64,000 nt of DNA from Rhyacichthys aspro (lineage: Eukaryota; Chordata; Actinopteri; Gobiiformes; Rhyacichthyidae). The translations under genes were made by a program, and so were the position numbers. The DNA lies in NCBI GenBank assembly GCA_036850595.1, contig CM072155.1, positions 7,381,475-7,445,474 on the forward strand, in the 5' to 3' direction. This document shows, one piece after another, positions 62,641 through 64,000 of the stretch. Each line of letters begins with the position of its first letter. Within the stretch, counting starts at the first letter, position 1. The notes under the pieces are model-generated. The model ran no database searches, was not told where the DNA came from, and was given only the letters and a program-made list of their open reading frames with translations.

Positions 62641-64000
62641 TTACTTAGCAGCGGCAAACCCTACGCGGTCTGTGTTCCTGTCAAACACTGTGTAGTACTT
62701 CCCTATGAACACATCCCCAAGGATCCACAGGGGGCCTGCAGGAGGTGGGATATCCATGGCCATGAACCCTGACAGACAGATGGATACTCCTCTCTGAGAT
62801 TCCTGCATTAGACCATAAGAATCAGTTTTGATAAGGTTAAACAACAAAATGTGGGCAGTGTATTTGATTTCTGGATTCATACCTTCATGACATAGTCCTC
62901 TCCAGTCAGGTTATACATCTTTCCTCCAATGTTAAAGGAAACAACAGGGAGAGATGGGATCCTCTTACAGTCAATCATGTACTAGAGGGGAAGGAGAGTG
63001 AAAAGATGTTTAAATGCCTCTTAAAGGGTTACGGTCAGACCATAGTTAAGTCAGAAGAAGATCACAACATTTACCTCTCCCATTATCAAAGGCAGTGCCC
63101 CAATGGCTTTGTGCAGCGCTCTGATTTCCTCCACAGGGCCAACAATTAGAGATGTTCCCGTGTCAACGATAGCTTGGCAACTAGTCTTGCAAAGAGTCAG
63201 CTGACTGCCCACTTCAATTCTATTGAAAAATACAGGGGGATGTTTTATCAATGGCACTTTTCTATTTGATACATTCTAATTATACTGATGTCAATTTCCT
63301 GTCATGTTTTGTTCAAAAGAATTGGAATCTGATTAACCACACATATTTCTGTTCCTCCTCATGTAATGTAAAGGTACAAAGAGTTTCATGTTACCCAGTC
63401 ACTTCAATCTGCCAGTAGGCTTTTCGAGTGACATTGACGTAGTTGAGCTCTCCGGTGTAGTACTGCGGATCAGTTCCTCCCAGGATCAACTCTCCACCTA
63501 CTGCTGCTGATGGATCTCTTAAAGCATGTGACAGTTAAAAAAAAAGGACACGGATGAAGAAAGGCTGTGTTAAACAAGCGACAAACAAACAAGCAACACC
63601 TCTAAGACAGACACCAACCTGCTTATGTAAAATGAGAAGATATTCTGTGGCAGCAGTTTGGAGGCCATGGCTGTGTCAAACACTGGAGTGACTTTAGATA
63701 CAGAAATCGAAGGATAGGCCATGCCCAAGACTCCATCAAAACGTGCAACTGCGAATGTGATACCGGGCTGCTTCACTGCTTCACCAAACTGCTGCTTTGG
63801 CACAGACAAGCCGGCTACCTGAGAGCACAGGAAATGGATATCAGCTCTAATACAAACAGAAAATAGAACATTTAATCAAAAAAATGTGATTGGTGTGACC
63901 ACTATAAACCAGGAATGCAGTTCAACAAAGGGCTGTGTGAAAAGGGGGCACGTGGTTGACAATCACTCCAACTCACAGAGACTGTGTCGCCACTTATAAA
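62641..64000 (-). CDS. ctsd: Cathepsin D-type aspartic protease, 3' part
   Basis: This is a lysosomal pepsin-family aspartyl protease; only the C-terminal half is in the window. Minus-strand exons: 63977-64000 (partial), 63619-63818, 63395-63517, 63075-63219, 62883-62981 and 62641-62802 (stop TAA at 62641-62643). All junctions are in phase. Visible: QQFGEAVKQPGITF, FDGVLGMAYP, the second catalytic aspartate in AIVDTGTSL, LCLSG-type ICLSGFMAMDIPPPAGPLW, and the terminal VFDRNTDRVGFA. The sequence is closest to cathepsin D, but where human cathepsin D has a processing-loop insertion after DTVSV this one continues directly with AGLSVPKQQFGE, as in other fish cathepsin D and in nothepsin. It could therefore be the fish liver-type paralog nothepsin or a second cathepsin D. 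The first catalytic aspartate lies outside the window. Confidence 0.75.

Overview
This is a stretch of a ray-finned fish (teleost) chromosome. The evidence is vertebrate protein families with vertebrate-type intron-exon structure and GT-AG splice sites, short introns, teleost-type dispersed repeats, and gene content that in human is split between 7p22 and 22q12-13. There are no prokaryotic operons and no CRISPR. All coding coordinates come from reading splice sites and frames by eye. Exon phases were checked for every multi-exon gene and each assembled coding sequence is a multiple of three.

Layout: 1-4926 has no gene I can recognise. 4937-13235 (+) is card11, with 24 coding exons. 16954-19214 (+) is chst12, preceded by a leader full of tiny upstream ORFs; its 3'UTR runs to about 21300. 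23022-24782 (-) is c1qtnf6. 24.8-33.2 kb is mostly repeats, with two coding-like islands that I could not assign. 33869-36717 (-) is il2rb. 39369-40962 (-) is a 109-residue gene, probably cimip4 (tex33). 42297-43980 (-) is ube2i. 45617-47114 (-) is mpst, followed at 48187-48482 by an orphan second copy of its last exon, and then by a repeat-rich stretch. 51951-56862 (+) is a remarkable multidomain enzyme gene. 58223-60539 (+) is mief1, whose transcript also carries the LYR microprotein ORF. 62641-64000 (-) is the 3' part of a cathepsin D-type aspartic protease that runs off the window.

The standout is the gene at 51951-56862. It has three coding exons and encodes a predicted 1578-residue protein that joins, in one frame, (1) a choline/carnitine acyltransferase domain, (2) an isoaspartyl peptidase/L-asparaginase (Ntn-hydrolase) domain, (3) two tandem HIT-like domains, the first lacking the histidine motif, and (4) a class II Asn/Asp-tRNA-synthetase-like catalytic domain with no recognisable anticodon-binding domain. 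Active-site motifs are visible in the acyltransferase, asparaginase and synthetase parts. Everything from the middle of the acyltransferase to the stop lies in one 3.9-kb exon. I know of no described protein with this architecture. The chemistry suggested (activation, deamidation and acylation around asparagine/aspartate) is inference.

The remaining genes are a conserved gene neighbourhood, not a pathway: lymphocyte signalling (card11, il2rb), extracellular matrix and secreted factors (chst12, c1qtnf6), SUMO conjugation (ube2i), sulfur metabolism (mpst), mitochondrial fission and translation (mief1 plus microprotein) and lysosomal proteolysis (cathepsin D-like).
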